NCBI GenBank assembly: GCA_038380795.1
Contig: CM076260.1
Location: 1,857,533-1,921,532 of the forward strand
DNA length: 64,000 nt
Direction: 5' to 3'
Origin: Pyrocephalus nanus
Lineage: Eukaryota > Chordata > Aves > Passeriformes > Tyrannidae
The position numbers were made by a program, and so were the translations under genes. How positions within the stretch are numbered: position 1 is the stretch's first letter; each line of letters opens with the position of its first letter. Below are positions 43,301 through 55,975 of the stretch, piece by piece. The notes under the pieces were generated by a model. It had not been told where the DNA came from and ran no database searches. It saw only the letters and a program-made list of their open reading frames with translations.

Positions 43301-46300
43301 ACTCAGGAAGGTGTTTTTCCAGGCAGGGTTAGCCACATGCACAGCAGTAAACAAATGGATTTATGGAGATAGATCATCCCTGAGCGTGTGGCCCATCCTG
43401 GTGCAGCAATCCAAGGGAATACGAGCACTAAAAAGTTATTTCTTTCTAAAATGGATCCAAAGAGCACGAGGGTTCAAACATCAGTCCCCAAAATATTAGG
43501 GCAGGATAGCAGGAGGGAGAAACTCTTGGTTTCTTTTGCCTGGGTAACAGATGTTCAATCATTTCAGAAATACTGTTTTCTGTTCTTTGATGTTTGTCCA
43601 CGAGAACAAGGTGAACACTTGAAGGTGTTCAAAATGCTGACTTGCAGTGAGAGGAAGAACAAAGAGAATTAGGGTTGGGAGGGGGGTGTTTTGTTAATTT
43701 GATAAACACACTGAGGATGAACTCTGTCGCTGTTTCATGTTTGCTTGAATAAAAGATTCATTCTGGATGAGGATTCAGCTTCTGGAAGGCTGAAAACAAA
43801 GTTCAGCCCTGTGATGGTTTTAGTGCAAACCTATGAGGAAAAAAAAAAAAATCGGTTTTACGAAAAGGTTGGGTTGAAAGTAAATGATCTGCGTCTTAAT
43901 CAACATCTATTCACGGGGGGGATGTTTGCAGGGTCACCAAGGCAGATGGCTCTGCACTGTGGCTAATTCTGCAGCAGCTGGTGGAGCCTCGAGGAGGGAT
44001 TGTCAGGAAAGGTGGAACACACATGACTTTATTTTGAATAGTTAGGTGACAGCGTGCTGTTGAGTCAGTTGTAGCTTCAGACCTGCGAGTGTAAATTTAG
44101 GTGCCAGAGGGTGTTGTGCCAGGGCTTTAGGGGGATATTGGTTTTACCATTTACCATTCTCTCACCTGCCACAAAATCATTCCTTCCCATCTTTGTGGGG
44201 TTTTTTCATGGTGTAAATAACATTTGGCTGCTCAAAAGCTGGCTGGCGTGGTGAGGAGATGCTTTTTATTTTGCTGGTCCCTGGGAAATGGGTTTGTTTT
44301 CTCCAGTGTGTGGTGGTGGTTCCAATCACAGTATGGCTGGATTCAAAGAGAAAGCCACAACAGACTGACAAGAGAATAAATGTGAAATAACTTCAGCACC
44401 AAGGAGCGCTTGTCATAAATTTTACCACTGGTCTTGCTGGCGTGGCTGCAGTTTCCTCCTTTGTTTTTTTTGAGAGACATTATTATTTAGGATGGCTTTT
44501 ATAGATCTGAGTCATTTTTGTATCGGTGGGGTGTTCCTGTGCGGCTTTGAAGCTGTTCTGTGGTAGGAAAAGGGAGAAGGAGATTTAATCAAAGCCTGTT
44601 TTTAACATTCAAAGGACAAACCTTAAATTCACCCGGACCTCACTGGGGCACTGCTGCCTTTTTCCCCGTTTCCCACATCCTGGCCATCCAGAAATGCAGA
44701 TGCCCGAGGGGTTTGTGACTTTCTGAGGGAAGGTGAGCCAGAGTTTGTCCTTTTATCCATCACCAAAGTGGTCCTGAAGCCCCCTGAGGGCTGCAGAACA
44801 TCCCTGAGGGTTGAGGGACCCAGCGCTCCAGAACTGTGTCCGCTGTTCCATCCTGCAACACGTGGGGCCTGCAAGACAATATTTAGCTCAATTGAAGAGC
44901 CTGAGAGCAGCAATTTGTCTGTACCCTGTCATCACCACCTGATGGTGGCCCTCGGTGGGTGCCTGGAATGTCACATCCACTTCCTCCCTTAAAACTCAGA
45001 TATTCTTTCAGCATCCCCACAAACCCGTGGCAGCTACGTAAGTTGTGTGAAGAATTTACTGTTGTTTTTTTTGTCTGTGTGTTTTTTTGTTTTTTTTTTT
45101 TTAATTAATCTTCAAATCACCAGCTGCTGGTTTTACGTTCTTTTGTGCTGCAGAACAATTGGACCGTATTTTTCCTTTCGGCATCATCAGTGGTTTTACA
45201 GGGCTCAGCCTCCTCTGCTGGCTCTTTTACAAGGCACAACAATAAAAATAAGCCATATTTATGTATTTTTATGGGGTGGGTGAGCGTGATGCCGTGTTAA
45301 TAGACTGTGAACCTGCTCTGTCACTTCACTGCTGCGGTGACAATGACAGCCAGACTCGTCCATACCCTGCAGAACTGCTGGATGTGGGAAACCAAAGCTC
45401 CATCTTCCTCACCCTGGGAGTGCTGTTTCCACTTGTCCACGGGGCATTAAAACACCCCCAGAGCCCATCAGTGGAGGGGGAGAATTTGGCCTCTTTACAT
45501 CGGATTCTCGTGTCAGATTTGAGAATCAGATCTCTATGAATTGGCTTATAATTCTCATACGAATTATTTGGATTAATTTACAAGGACTCGGAGCTAGCAC
45601 GGGGTTGGATGCTCATTCCCTGTTTTATTTTATTATTTTTTTCACCCATAAGACTTCTATTTTTTCACTCTAAGCCCCAGCACTGCCTTTTTAGCCACAC
45701 CTTTCCTGTTTTTTTGGGTTTTTTCCCCCCTCCTTGCCCATTTTGGCCGCGATGCCCCCTCGGGGGCTGGTTCCTATGGTTACCCCCCCCTTTCCTCCTC
45801 CCAGGGCTTTGTGGGGTGACAAAAGGTTGGCATCTTGATTCTCCCGAGCCCAAATCCTGCCCTTTGACTCTCTCCCCTTCTTCACACCCCTCCTCTCCCA
45901 GCTTGGCCTCTTGCTCCTCTCCAAGGTTTGTCATCCCCCCCGGGGGTTCCCATGGAAACGAGGGAAGGAAATTTGAAAAGAAGGAGCACAAAGGGCCGCT
46001 TGGTTTGGATTGGAACGAGGGACTGGGGAGGGCTCCTTGGAGTTCGGGCGGGGGGACCCGAAATTTATCTTTTTAACAAAAAAAAAAGTTGCTTTTGATT
46101 TGGGAACTCGTGTTACGCGTCCCCTCTTGCTCGATTTTTATGGAACGGAAAGTTGTCGTGTCTGCGCCACTGGGAGAGGGGGAAACCTCTTTTTTTTTTT
46201 TTTTTTAAATTCAATGAGAGAATTCCGGTCAGCCCCTCCTTTGCTTTTCCCCCCTCAGGGGCTCCGAAAAGCATCATTCATTTTTTGAACATTTTTTGAA

Positions 46301-47220
46301 CATTTTTCGAACATTTTTCTCATGAAACTCAACGTGGTTTTACATTTTTTTCCCCTCTCATAAGGATTTAATCGCCCTGTCAATTATCTGACACATGAAC
46401 ATATACCACTGATCACAGAATCATAAAATTATGATCCACTGCTGAATCCCTGCTCCTGGGAATTCCTCCTCATTCTACATTTTCACCATCCTGGTGAAAC
46501 AGGTGCAAGATGGGAATGTTAACTGGAGAGAAAAGGAGGATAGCAAAGTTTGGCCTGGGACTTCAGGTTTGATGCTTAATGGCAATCATAAAATAATAAT
46601 AATAATAATTTAAAAAAAAAATCAGGGCGACAAAAAAAATGTGTATTGTGTGATAATGACGTTTTATCTGCACGTTTTACAAATGTGTTACGTGTTTAAA
46701 TTTAAATATAAATTTTCAGTGAAGCCTCTCCGTGTCTCCAGGTTCTTCCCTGTAGCTTTTTGAATGACAAATTGTCTCCTTCTCACCAAAAAACAGCCTT
46801 AAACTCACGCAGAATAAATACCATTTTAAATGGTCTGATTTGAAGATCTGTCCTCCGGTTTTCCAAACTCCTGTGGTTAAAAATACTATTTTTAGAAAAA
46901 AGAAATCTCAGCCCTGAAGGTTACAGAGACATTTTCTTTACTCTTAACTTTGCAACTGCAGGCAAATCATCCCAGTTATTCGGAATATCCTTAATTATTA
47001 TCACAAAGAGGCAACAAAATCCTTCAGATCCAGCAGTTCCTTTTTTTTATTTTTTTTTTTTTTTTTTATTATTATTTTTTTATTTTTTTTTACCTCTGGC
47101 ACAACAGGAGGCAGCTGCTTTTTGTCTGGGAATAGTAAACTTCCAGGCCTTTGAAAATTTAGGCCTTGGGTTCCCCACACCTGCTCTTCCCTCAGCTGCA
47201 TTTGCCATCCTTTCAGAAAC

Positions 47221-47275
47221 ATAAATATATAATATATATGTGGGTTTTATATATTTTTATATATATATATATATG
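47221..47275. repeat. (TA)n-rich microsatellite
   Basis: Alternating TA interrupted by GGGTTTT. Confidence 0.85.
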
Positions 47276-47999
47276 TGAATTTTGCATTATTCAGTGGTAA
47301 AACACCCCCCCACCCCCTTTTTTTCTTCTTGCATCACCCTCAAGTGGTTACCTCTCCAGGGAATTTAAGGGAATATATTTCTTTATTTATCTGACCTGCT
47401 CTTTATGGTTTGATCCCACCGATTCCATTCCACGTGGATCTTGTCCCCCCCCTACGCTGCCAACACCCCTGCAGTGATTTCCACCCATATCCTGACATTT
47501 CCAGCGCTGAGTTTTAAGGACAAAAATATCCTTGAACACTCACGGGCTAAGAATATTTTCCACAGATATTCCCTTCTCTTCTTGTTACTGGAAAACAGTT
47601 TGGGCCCATCCTCCTGTGCAGGGGCCTCACAGAGCGATTGCAAAAGCTTTTTGTCCTCCCTTGTTTCCTTCAGCCGTGTCCCCTCTGTCCTCCCACTGTC
47701 TTATTAATCCCGTTATTGTGTCTGGCCTTGTCCTACTTGTGAGCGTTTCAGAGGGAACGCTCTGGGAGCGGTTTTTCCTCCCCTCCAACCCCCCAGAAAA
47801 CCCAAAATTGCATTTAGGATGCAGCAGAGACTCGGGCACAAACTTCTGCCCTCGACAACTCCCACGCCCTTGATGGAGATGGGGGGTAAAATATTCCTTT
47901 TAAATGTATTTTTAGGGTGCCACAGAAGCAAACAGGCCAAAGTACTGTGGGAATTCCTGTCAAATATTGATCGGGTGAATTATTAACTGCAAGGAAAGG

Positions 48000-48620
48000 G
48001 GAAAAAAATCGATGTCAGGAGCTCGAGTTTGTTCTTAGTTTGGCGGTTTTGGTGAGGATTCCAGACTTAGGGGGGCAGAGGGGGGTTCAGATGCTTGCGG
48101 GGCGGGTAACAGCTGTCTGGCCAGTGGAAAAGTGGGCTACAATTGCAATTATTTTTAATTCTTTTCCCCCCTGTGCTCCCCTGTAGCGTTCAGCTGTGAC
48201 CTCATTAACTTGGCACTGAATGGAAGGGACGGCACTGCCTGATGAGTCTCAAAATTTTAATTTACAGCTGCTGCGCTCGCGCACGTTTTCAAGAAATGGC
48301 TAATGGCTTAAAAATGGTTAAAAGTTGAAGTCGCCAACTAATTACCTTGAAGCTCCTATTTAGAGCATGAATCGATTTTCATCTCATCTGCTGGAGTAAA
48401 TTGAGATGTTCTCGGTTATTATCATTAATTGAGGCGTTCTCCATTAACTTTTCGGTTCTGTGTTCCTGTCTGATGGAGTAGAGGGGCCTCTTTAGTGGCC
48501 CTCTTGCAAGCCTGTAATTGGGTCAAAGAAATACATGTTGGGATGGACAATATGCTTTAAAGACAGTTAAAGAACCCCAATAAATGGAGTCGGTGTTTGT
48601 TGAGGACCTGCGGGCTCACG
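48000..48620. promoter_or_regulatory. Candidate regulatory element in the FZD3 intron
   Basis: A repeat-free stretch with densely spaced homeodomain-type cores (CAATTATTTTTAATTC, CTAATTACC, ATCATTAATTG) and an E-box, CAGCTG. It has no coding frame. Its look is that of a vertebrate conserved intronic enhancer; conservation is not testable here. Confidence 0.35.
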
Positions 48621-49199
48621 GTACAAAATAATTGGGAAGCAAAGAAAAAATCTCTTTCCGAGGATTGAAAATTCCTCCCCCCACCCCCCCAAATCCAAAC
48701 CCTGATTTTCTCATTGTCTGTGCCACGTGGGAAGAGTTTTAACCCTTAATTCCAACACATGGAATTAAAAATTAAATAAATCAATAATTAAAGCCCTGGC
48801 TTTATTTGTCCTTAAGAGCAGCAGGACAGGGGGGTTGTGCACGGAGCCACTCTTGGGTTTTCCCCTCAAACTTTCAGGTGAATTTACACATTTTACTGAG
48901 TAAAATCTGTGCTATACCATTATCTGCCCACATCTACCCAATTAAAGCGTGTGAGGAGTGCTGAGTGCCGCAGCTTTGCTTTTCCTGTGCATGGAAGTTG
49001 GCTGAAATAATCCCCACATCAGGTGTAATCCCTCGGGAATCCTCGCAGCCAAAATAGTCTGGAGTTGTAAATTGTAAAAAAAACCAAAAAAACACAAAAA
49101 AAACCAAAACCACAACTATTATTTGTGTGTGAGAGAGAAGAGAAAAGGTAAGAGCTGTAGGAGAGGAATTAAAAAACCAAGTGGGAAGTGCTGTTGAGT

Positions 49200-49475
49200 T
49201 GAGATTTGGAGATGGTGCAGCTTGATTTGGATGGATTCTGCTCCAGTAATTGCATAGATATTAGGAAAAAAATCTTCCCTGTGAGGGTGGGGAGGGGCTG
49301 GGATGGAATTCCCAGAGAAGCTGTGGCTGCCTCTGGATCCCTGGGAGCATCCAAGGCCAGGTTGGAGCAACCTGGGATAGTTGGAGGTGTCCCTGCCCAC
49401 AGCAGGGGGTGGGACTGGATGGTCTTTAAGGTCACTTCCCACCCAAACCAGTCTGGGAATTCCATGATTCCATGA
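49200..49475 (+). mobile_element. CR1 LINE 3' fragment
   Basis: TGGGATGGAATTCCCAGAGA to AGGTCACTTCCCACCCAAAC, then ATTCCATGATTCCATGA. Confidence 0.87.
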
Positions 49476-50659
49476 CACAGTGGACAGAAGGGCTGCAGAG
49501 CTTGTGGGAAGGAACACAGGAAAACCATCCTGAGCTATTTATGGACGTGGAACAACCTGCTGATTTTTGAGTTCCTGGTACCAAAGGGCAGCTCAGCGTG
49601 CCGGACTGACGGCTCAACCTGCCTGCAGAGTAGCCAGGAGGGAAAGAAAAAGCTGTCAAGCCAGTAAACAATATATTTTAATTATTGCCCTGTGAAATAT
49701 CCTTGATTTTGAGGCCCCAAAAATGTAAATCTTCTCTCCCATCCAACTTGGGGCAGGGGGGATGTGTTTTTGCTGGTGTGTAGATGTAACAGATGGTCTG
49801 CAGTGTCAGATTAAGACACAGCTGTTAAAATAGCGGCGTTCACGTTACAGATAGGTTTTATTTGCCCTCCAGAATAATTTTTTTACAGTGTAAATCCAGC
49901 AGATTATGTGCTTACTTCGGCTTTGCATCATGTTTATTTATGCATATGGTTGTGTTGGATCAGTGTGCTCTCCTCCTCTCCCAGCCATATATAGCAAAAA
50001 AAAATTACTTTTCCCCAGAGATGGAATCACTGGATCACCTGAGTATTTCGTTTTTTCAATTTGGACAGTCCAGAAAAGTTTCAATATGTAGCCACACACA
50101 TCTGTAAAATAATTAGGCACAAAAACTGATTTGGGGTTTTTTTGTATAACAGTGAATTCCAAAGCAGCTGTCATTGTGGGTGTTGCAGGATCTTCAGGTG
50201 AGGTTTGTCGTGACTTTTCGCAGGGGCACAATTATTTGGGGGGAGAGGTTTGCTGTGGGTTTTCATGGGAGCAAAATTGAGTCGTTTAAGCTGTTCCCAG
50301 GGAGATGCTGGTCCCGGTGTGGCCAGGGAAGGGCACGGGAGTTGCTGGATGGCAATTCCTTCTTGGAGAACACCTTGTGGCCTTCACAGCTCCAGGCACT
50401 GAAGGGATTTCTTATGGCTGAGCCTGCCACTGTTTTCTCACCCATGAAACCAGGTGTTTTGGGAGGATTTGGAGAGATTTTGGGAGATCAGGCTGGCTGC
50501 TGAGGGAGTGGCAAAATATTTTATTTTATCCCAAATTTCGGTGCGGTTTGTCTCGTGCAGCTTTCTGCCTGCCAGAGGTTCTGCTCCTGCTTTTAACAAC
50601 CTGGCTCCTTAAACCAGGTCAAAACTAAGCTTAAAAAATAAAGGAATTTATCAACCAAA

Positions 50660-50835
50660 GGTGCTGATCAACTTTCCTGCCCGGGGAGGTGCTGGAGTCC
50701 CCATCCCTGTCCGAGGAATGACTGGAAGTGGCACTCAGTGCTCTGGGCTGATTGACGAGGTGGGGATCAGTCAAAGGCTGGACTCAATCTCTGAGGTCTT
50801 TTCCAACCTAAATGACGATTCTCTATTAAGCAGCA
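50660..50835 (+). mobile_element. CR1 3' fragment
   Basis: GGAGGTGCTGGAGTCCCCAT, then GGCTGGACTCAATCTCTGAG and GTCTTTTCCAACCTAAATGA. Confidence 0.75.
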
Positions 50836-53800
50836 AAGATGTTTGGATGCAAATCTTCATCCAACTCAACGTTCAGGATTTGATCCTGACTTTTCCACCC
50901 GGCTAAGTGGTCCAAAAGCAGCAGGTGAGGCTTTGAGGTTGAATTCGTGGGTGGCTTAAATCCATCTTAAACCCAAGGCAGGGTGCAGGAGGCTGGTGGC
51001 AAGGACAGGACAGGGCTGGATGAACTCCTGCCCCTTGTGAAACTGCCCCTGCAAGGGCATTAGATGGCAGCTGGGATTTGTCCTCATTTCATGGCCTTTG
51101 AGAGGAGGAAGGTGACAACTGTACAGTTCACACCTGCTTTTAAGGCAGGCAGAATACCGTGGGTTCCCTTGGCTGGTCTGCCAAGAAGCACTTTGGTTTG
51201 ACTGTCAAAATTCAGGGAACAGAAGCCTTCTTCCACCCTTATCCCAGTGGAAAACCTGGAGCTTCGTGGCTCCACAAGGAGCTGGCTTGTGATATTAAAC
51301 TCTCTGGGTGAAAACCCCCAGTGAGTGAAGTCACACACGAGACAGCAGAAGCCACCAGGCCTTTGGGAGGTAAAATTAAATTCTCTTCTGTAAGAGGGTT
51401 CAGTATAATTATATATAATATATTAATAATTAATTACACCTGGAAACCCAACTCGTCTGGTTTGACTCTGCGGGGTTGGGTGTTCCGTGGCAGACTCTGC
51501 CCTCCTGGGTGCGGATAAAATGAGGGGTGATTTTGGATCTTGGCCCTGCCCCCTTATCTGGGTTTCCCCTCGTGTTTCTGATTTCCAGAAATCTCCCTTT
51601 TTTTTTTTTTTTTGGAGCACTGAAGAGCCTGATCTTCCTGTCAGACCCCACCGTGTGCTCTCCATCAGCGTCAAGAATCCATCAGAGCAGCGATCACACT
51701 CTGTCTGCTCTTGGAATGTTGTCTCTGCATCCACAGGAGATAGAAATGTGTCATTTCTGTGAAAAACTGGATTTTGACAAGGCTTAACCTCTCTCCTGCC
51801 CTGCTGCTTGTCCAGGCCAAGTGTGTTTTATGGTGTCTTGACAGGATCTAAACCGCAGTCCGGAGCTCCGGGTATTTTATTTCCCTTTGGAATTCTCCCA
51901 GGCCCATCACAGCAGGCAGATGGAGAGGAAGGAGGAAGCCCGAACCACCTCAGCTGTCAGATAAAAACTAACACTTCTTGCAAGTGGAAATGGTTACCAG
52001 GGCCACCCATCTGCATCCACCGGCTCCTAAAGCGTAAAACCCACTCCCAGGAAAAGTGCAAATTGACAGATGGGCCCCGTCTTTTCCGTGCCTTCCCAAG
52101 GAACTTTGGAATTTCAGATGAATCAGGAGGCATCTTTAAAGAACAAGAGCAGATGGCTTTGCTTTTTAGTCATACAGACAGCGATTAATGTCAGTCGCTG
52201 GCTTTTAACTACTTTCATCTTTATCCTGCCCTTTTTTTCCCCTCCCTCTGCAGTTGAGAAATTAAACCTTGGCTGTCTGTTTGCAGACAGAACATTTAGG
52301 GTGGTTTCGTGATTGCTGCCCTTTCAGACTAAGGCAGGTAAAATAATTGATCTGAGGTTTGAAAGTAAATAACAGGGTGAGTGTCTGGTTCAACCTATAG
52401 CATGAAAAAAAAAAAAAAAAAGAGCACTTAAACCCAGAGTAATTACTTGTCTTTTTTATTGTTGGAGTTACTTAAATAGCTATTTAAATGCAGACATCTA
52501 TTTTTAGTGCTAAGGTAAAAAAAAACAAACTGATTTTTTCCTTCCCAGTCACTAAAGTGTCAGTCTAATCCTCGTTGCAACCATGGTTTTTCCAGCTACC
52601 AACAAATTATGAGACCTGGGATTCAGGAACGTGGTGGGTTATGGGGTTTATACGGATAAATGTGTGGAGAGTTTTATTCCAAGCTGAAGGATGAGCTCAA
52701 CAGGCAGCCAGAACTCTGCCCCATTTGGCTTTTTCTTTTTGTTTTTAATTTGCATCGCCGTGCAAAGCTCGAAACGATGACAAAAATAAAAAGTTTTATC
52801 TCGGTTTCTCAACAGGGAAGTTAATGGTGAGGTAAGTTTGGCAGCTCTTTCTGCCAGATGTTCCGCACTGAACGTGTCCTGGCGCTTTGCAGTCGGAGCA
52901 GGCTCGGGCAAAGGAAACCTGGGGCCTTCAGAAAACACAACGAGGTGTCTGCATGAAGCTGCACTTCCAGAGCCACGGTTATTTGGGCAGGGATGGATGG
53001 ATTCCAGAAGAGACAGACTCGCTCTCACACACCTGAGTGTGTTCCTGGCTCTTTCTGCCACCGTTCCTGAGCGTCACCGTCCAGCTCCGGCCGGGCTCGG
53101 GCGGGAAAAGCAGGAATGGCTCCGTTTTCCTGACAAAGCGCCCCAAATCGGTGCCCTTTGCCAAGCACCGGCCCCGCTGTGGCTGTGGGAACATTTCCCT
53201 GAGCTTCTTCAGGAGGCCCCGGGTGGGTGAAGTGAAGGCAGGACCCTCGGGAGCAGCCTGGTTGAAAGTTGGCGTCAGCTGTTTGTTTTTAACCTAAAAT
53301 GAGGCATTTCCAGGTGAATTGTGTGCAGCAGGAGCGTGGAGTGCAGGCTCCGGGAAACCTGGCAAGTTTGGAGGAGTGGGAACTCTGGAAAACAAGATTT
53401 CCGCTGTCTCCAGAAAGCCAGGTCTGCTGGGAGAGAGGACACGAGTTGTCGTGGTCATCAAAAGCAGGAGGATGGACAAGCTCAGCCTCACCAAGAGTTA
53501 AACCCAGCAGCAGGCTCAGGGGAGACAGCCTGGAAGGCAGCAGCTCCTGTGCCCTTTGAGATACAATTCCAGCCTTTTTCTCCTAATGAACAGCAGGGTA
53601 AATCAAAGGCCGGGGCGAGGCGGGGCAGAAAGAGCAGCTCCTGTGGCTGGATGTGCCCCGAGGCAGCTGCTTCCACCAGAGAATTGCAAAGAGCAATTGA
53701 TAGTCATAGCATCACTCTCTTCCCAGGAGCCCGAGGGGAGAAAACTTCCCCTCCTTCCCTCTGTGAGTTTATGAGAACTCTTCCTGTTTAGTTCTCTGTT

Positions 53801-54154
53801 CAAAGGGTGGAACAGATAAGGGGGAGGAAAAAAAAATCAACAAAATAATTCGCTTTAAATCTTGCATTGTCACTGCCTGATTAACAGCCAGTTTTAAGTG
53901 GCTACTGCTGTGTAAAATGAAGAGAAGAATTTGGTTTATTAGCTGAGACATAATGGTTTATTATCTCTCTTAATATTAATCTCTTAGTATGAGGAGTCTG
54001 AAATGTGGGTCCAGGGGGTATTTAAGAGACAGAATTATTGCTCTTGCTTTGTAACTGAAAATGAGAATTTGTTCAGAAAATTATTGGGGGGGGGGCAGGG
54101 AAATGGACACATCATTCCAGCTTTCCTTTGTCTTTAGTCCCTTGGGAGATGAAA

Positions 54155-54215
54155 GCTGGGAGGGTGGAATTGGACGATCTTGAAGGTCCCTTCCAACCCA
54201 AACCATCCATGATCC
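54155..54215 (+). mobile_element. CR1 3' tail remnant
   Basis: GGAATTGGACGATCTTGAAG, then GTCCCTTCCAACCCAAACCA. Confidence 0.72.
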
Positions 54216-55417
54216 CCTCCTGAAGGCAAAACTAAGGCAAGCAGGAAACTTCTGCTCTCTGTCAGAGAGTGGCCATTAAAGCTTTTTTTTTTTTTTTTCC
54301 AGCAGATGGGAATCGTAGGGAAAGAGGGAGCTGGGGCCACGCTGCTGGGGAATCGGGAGATTCCTTAAAAAAATTCTTAGGTTAAATTTTTAGGTTAAAT
54401 TTAGGTTAAATAATTTAGGTTAAAATTTCTTACAAATTTTTGTGCTGCCAGCACAAAAAAAAAAAAAACAATCTGGGGAAGAGGGAAGGAAGAGCTGGGA
54501 GAGGTTGTGCTGCAGGTTGTGCTGCTCTGAGGGAAGCGGTGAGAGAGGGTTGTGGGGTGTTATTGGTTCACAACACCCGGATGGCAAAGAGAGGGAGGAG
54601 AGGGCTCTGACTCAGCCTGGAAGAGCTCACACTTGTCACTGGGATTGAAGGAATTCTTGTGGCCATAAAGGTTGTTCCCAGAGCTGGAAGGACCCAGTGG
54701 GTGTAGAACTGGGAATATCTTACCCAGTGGTGTGATCTGGTGTATTTTAAATACTCAAGTACCTCCAGCAGTGCACAAGTTTATCTCCCCTTAAACATTT
54801 CTCTCTTCCCTTTCTGGGGTTTCCCAGAAATCAGTTTGTCCCTCACTCTTTCCCTTGTCCTTGCCCTCTTCCCTTTCCCTCTTGGAGCTGTTCAAGAGGC
54901 CTTTTTTCAAAAGCACATCCCATTTCACAGAGAGCCCTTTGTTTAGGCACCAGGGCTTGATGTCATAACTTGCACTGAGTCCTTGGGGCAAGAGCCTGAA
55001 AAGAGTCTTTTAATGCCCCTGGCTTTAGTTTTAATAGGGAACAAGATAATCAGGGGGTGGAAGTGAATTTTCATCTTGGGAGCTGCGAGGGGGTAGGATG
55101 ATTTTGAGATAATTTTAGGGATGGGGCACTTGAAGACACAGATGGTGCTTGGAAGCAGGTCTGTCTTCTTTTCCTGCTTCACAAGGGGTTGTTGTAGGGG
55201 TTTTTTTTTAACTTCTCCTGTTCTCCAGCTGAGCCTCCTCGTGATTTTAAAAATGATTTGATTATAATTCAGAAAGAGGGTTTTTGTTCTGGCTGCAGAT
55301 GCTGTTCTGAGAGACAAAGTGGTGTGGGGGAGGCCTGGAGGTGCTGAGAGCCAGAACAGCCAGCGCTGGGGAATGGTCCTGCTGGATTAGCCCTGCTTAA
55401 AAGGGAATTTCTCCAGG

Positions 55418-55975
55418 AATTTAGGTTGGAAAAGACCTCTGGGATCATCGAGTCCAACCTGTGAGAGCCAGTCCCCACCTTGTCACCCAGCCCAGAGCGC
55501 TGAGGGACACGTCCACTCATTCCTTGGACACCTCCAGGGGTGGGGACTCCACCACCTCCCTGGGAAACCTGTTCCAATGTTTCATAACCCTTTCCATGAA
55601 GAAATTCCACCTGAAGTCCACCCTGAACCTCCCCTTGAGGCTGTTTCCTCTTGTCCTGCCCCTCATTCCTGGGAGAAGAGGTTGGGATTGAGTAAATCTC
55701 TTCTGTGTTCTGAGGAATATGCCAAGGCTGAGCTCAAAACCAGACCCTTCCCAGCCCCCAAAGTGCAGCTGCCGTGCCTTCTGTGGGATTCCTCTGGGAA
55801 AATCCAGTTATTCCAGTGTTATTTCAGATGTTTTGGGTGTCCTGGTACCTCTCTTTTCCCTCTGCTTTGGAATATCCATGACCTGGAGCTGTGTTTGCAC
55901 ACCTTGGTTCAGCTCCTTTAACTCATACAAAGCCAAACTGATCTTTTAATGAAGACAAAACAGCAGGAAAAGAGG
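55418..55975. repeat. 0.55-kb duplicated segment, copy 1 (includes minus-strand CR1 tail)
   Basis: The first about 300 bp are a minus-strand CR1 3' region (GGTTGGAAAAGACCTCTGGG, then CATCGAGTCCAACCTGTGAG). The next about 250 bp, from AGTAAATCTCTTCTGTGTTC, do not resemble CR1. The whole segment is repeated almost identically at 60428-60980 in the same orientation. The 9-mer GGAATTTCT occurs at both edges (near 55404 and 55974). Confidence 0.9.
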
